From NCBI GenBank assembly GCA_031271075.1, contig JAISWN010000201.1, positions 1 to 9,142 of the forward strand: a stretch of DNA of 9,142 nt, read 5' to 3'. Origin of the DNA: Treponema sp. (lineage in GTDB: Bacteria > Spirochaetota > Spirochaetia > Treponematales > Breznakiellaceae). How positions within the stretch are numbered: the first letter of the stretch is position 1; each line of letters begins with the position of its first letter. Made by a program: the position numbers and the translations under genes. The notes below the pieces were generated by a model. The model made no database searches. It was given only the letters and a program-made list of their open reading frames with translations, and was not told the DNA's origin. Positions 6,650 to 9,142 of this stretch are shown here, piece after piece.

Positions 6650-6660
6650 TACCGGATTCC
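6634..6660. terminator. Imperfect hairpin between convergent rarA and the kinase gene
   Basis: GGAACCGGGTA (6634-6644) pairs with TACCGGATTCC (6650-6660) at 9 of 11 positions around the rarA stop codon. No T-run follows on either strand. It could act as a shared transcript end between the two converging genes, but the evidence is thin. Confidence 0.25.
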
Positions 6661-6662
6661 TC

Positions 6663-8690
<2,028 letters not shown>

Positions 8691-8722
8691 GTTGTCCTGT
8701 TTAAAAATAGCACGAAACACTG

Positions 8723-8777
8723 AAAAAAGGAACACGAGCCTTCACAACCTAACCGGGTTCCGAAAAAGTTCCTTTTT
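8723..8777 (-). terminator. Long-loop inverted repeat with T-run between iorB and the kinase
   Basis: On the minus strand AAAAAGGAAC (8777-8768), directly at the iorB stop codon, pairs perfectly with GTTCCTTTTT (8733-8724). The run ends as six T's at 8728-8723. The loop is 34 bases. The GGAAC at 8772-8768 is repeated in GGAACCC at about 8762-8756 and could compete for the GTTCC arm. It could end the iorB transcript, with the kinase needing its own start. It could also act as a leader switch, since the kinase ATG is only 33 bases further on. The low-GC stem and large loop keep confidence modest. Confidence 0.4.
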
Positions 8778-9142
8778 AGGGCAAAGCCCCGCAAACTCCC
8801 AGGGCCCGGATGTTCATATCCAGGTACTTTGGGGGGAGCCGCTCCCTGAGTACCGCCAGTATCTCTTCCCGGCTGAAGGGGAGGATCCCCCCGGCAATGG
8901 CCCGGCCCAGGAGGGCAACGTTGAGTACCCTGGGGCTGTCGCAGTGCTGCCGCAGGGATTCCCAGGAGACCAGTGAAAGCCGCCCCTCCCCTTCAAGCCG
9001 GTCCCGCAGGCAGCCTATCATCACCGCGGGATCGTAGGGTTTCCCCAGCATGCTTGAGACCGGAGGGATGCCCCGGTCCAAAACCAGGAGGCGGCCCCGG
9101 GGGGAAAGGAAGGGAAAGGCCCGTACCGCCTCCGCCGGTTCA
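8776..9142 (-). CDS. iorB: Indolepyruvate:ferredoxin oxidoreductase beta subunit, C-terminal part (runs off the right edge)
   Basis: The frame is open from the window edge for 121 residues to the TAA at 8778-8776. The visible part begins EPAEAVRAFPFLSPRGRLLV and includes IPPVSSMLGKPYDP, SPRVLNVALLGRAIAGGILPFSREE, and the closing LRERLPPKYLDMNIRALG. This is the pattern of the POR gamma / IorB domain: EALR..FL..G, IPP.....G, NV..LG......LP, and a final R....N..A. In anaerobes IorAB oxidises aryl pyruvates, coupled to ferredoxin reduction and CoA thioester formation. Aromatic amino acid breakdown or, in reverse, synthesis is the usual context. iorA would be expected to the right, outside the window. 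A general 2-oxoacid:ferredoxin oxidoreductase gamma subunit is the alternative. Confidence 0.85.
   Translation of the reverse strand, partial: EPAEAVRAFPFLSPRGRLLVLDRGIPPVSSMLGKPYDPAVMIGCLRDRLEGEGRLSLVSWESLRQHCDSPRVLNVALLGRAIAGGILPFSREEILAVLRERLPPKYLDMNIRALGVCGALP

Noticed and set aside
8691..8735. GTG start for the histidine kinase
   Set aside because: The ATG at 8690 has a well-placed CAGGA. The extra 15 residues are not part of the PAS domain and fall in a terminator-like repeat.

Overview
The window looks like chromosomal DNA of a GC-rich spirochaete, most likely a Treponema of the termite-gut or free-living type. This is an inference from the mix of genes: a spirochaete-style lipoprotein, a small outer-membrane barrel, a RarA ATPase with a long C-terminal extension, an indolepyruvate:ferredoxin oxidoreductase subunit typical of anaerobes, and a PAS hybrid histidine kinase. 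No species can be fixed from sequence alone.

Left end (1-610). The N-terminal part of a tyrosine recombinase runs off the left edge on the minus strand. It starts about 115 bases past the 3' end of a minus-strand tRNA-Lys(CUU) gene. Between them lie a perfect 29-base palindrome and a near-perfect 21-base inverted repeat. This is the classic edge of a tRNA-integrated element whose body would lie left of the window.

Minus-strand pair (610-1393). A small three-helix membrane protein of unknown role overlaps by 8 bases an AroH-type chorismate mutase whose catalytic residues are conserved. An operator-like inverted repeat sits in the divergent gap to the next gene.

Plus-strand block (1499-6649). 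First comes a membrane-anchored protein with a faint SPFH/Band-7 look. After a gap holding a good sigma-70-type promoter comes a tight run of three genes: an outer-membrane beta-barrel protein with an acidic YPE-repeat N-terminus, a lipoprotein, and RarA. The last two genes overlap. RarA here carries about 300 extra residues, part of which resembles a Rossmann-fold methyltransferase. This is the most unusual thing in the window.

Right end (6663-9142). On the minus strand, a soluble PAS-HisKA-HATPase-REC-REC hybrid kinase converges on rarA with 13 bases between their stop codons. Upstream of it is the C-terminal part of an indolepyruvate ferredoxin oxidoreductase beta subunit (iorB). The two are separated by 85 bases holding a 10-bp inverted repeat that ends in a T-run.

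I found no CRISPR array, insertion sequence, rRNA or defence-system cluster.
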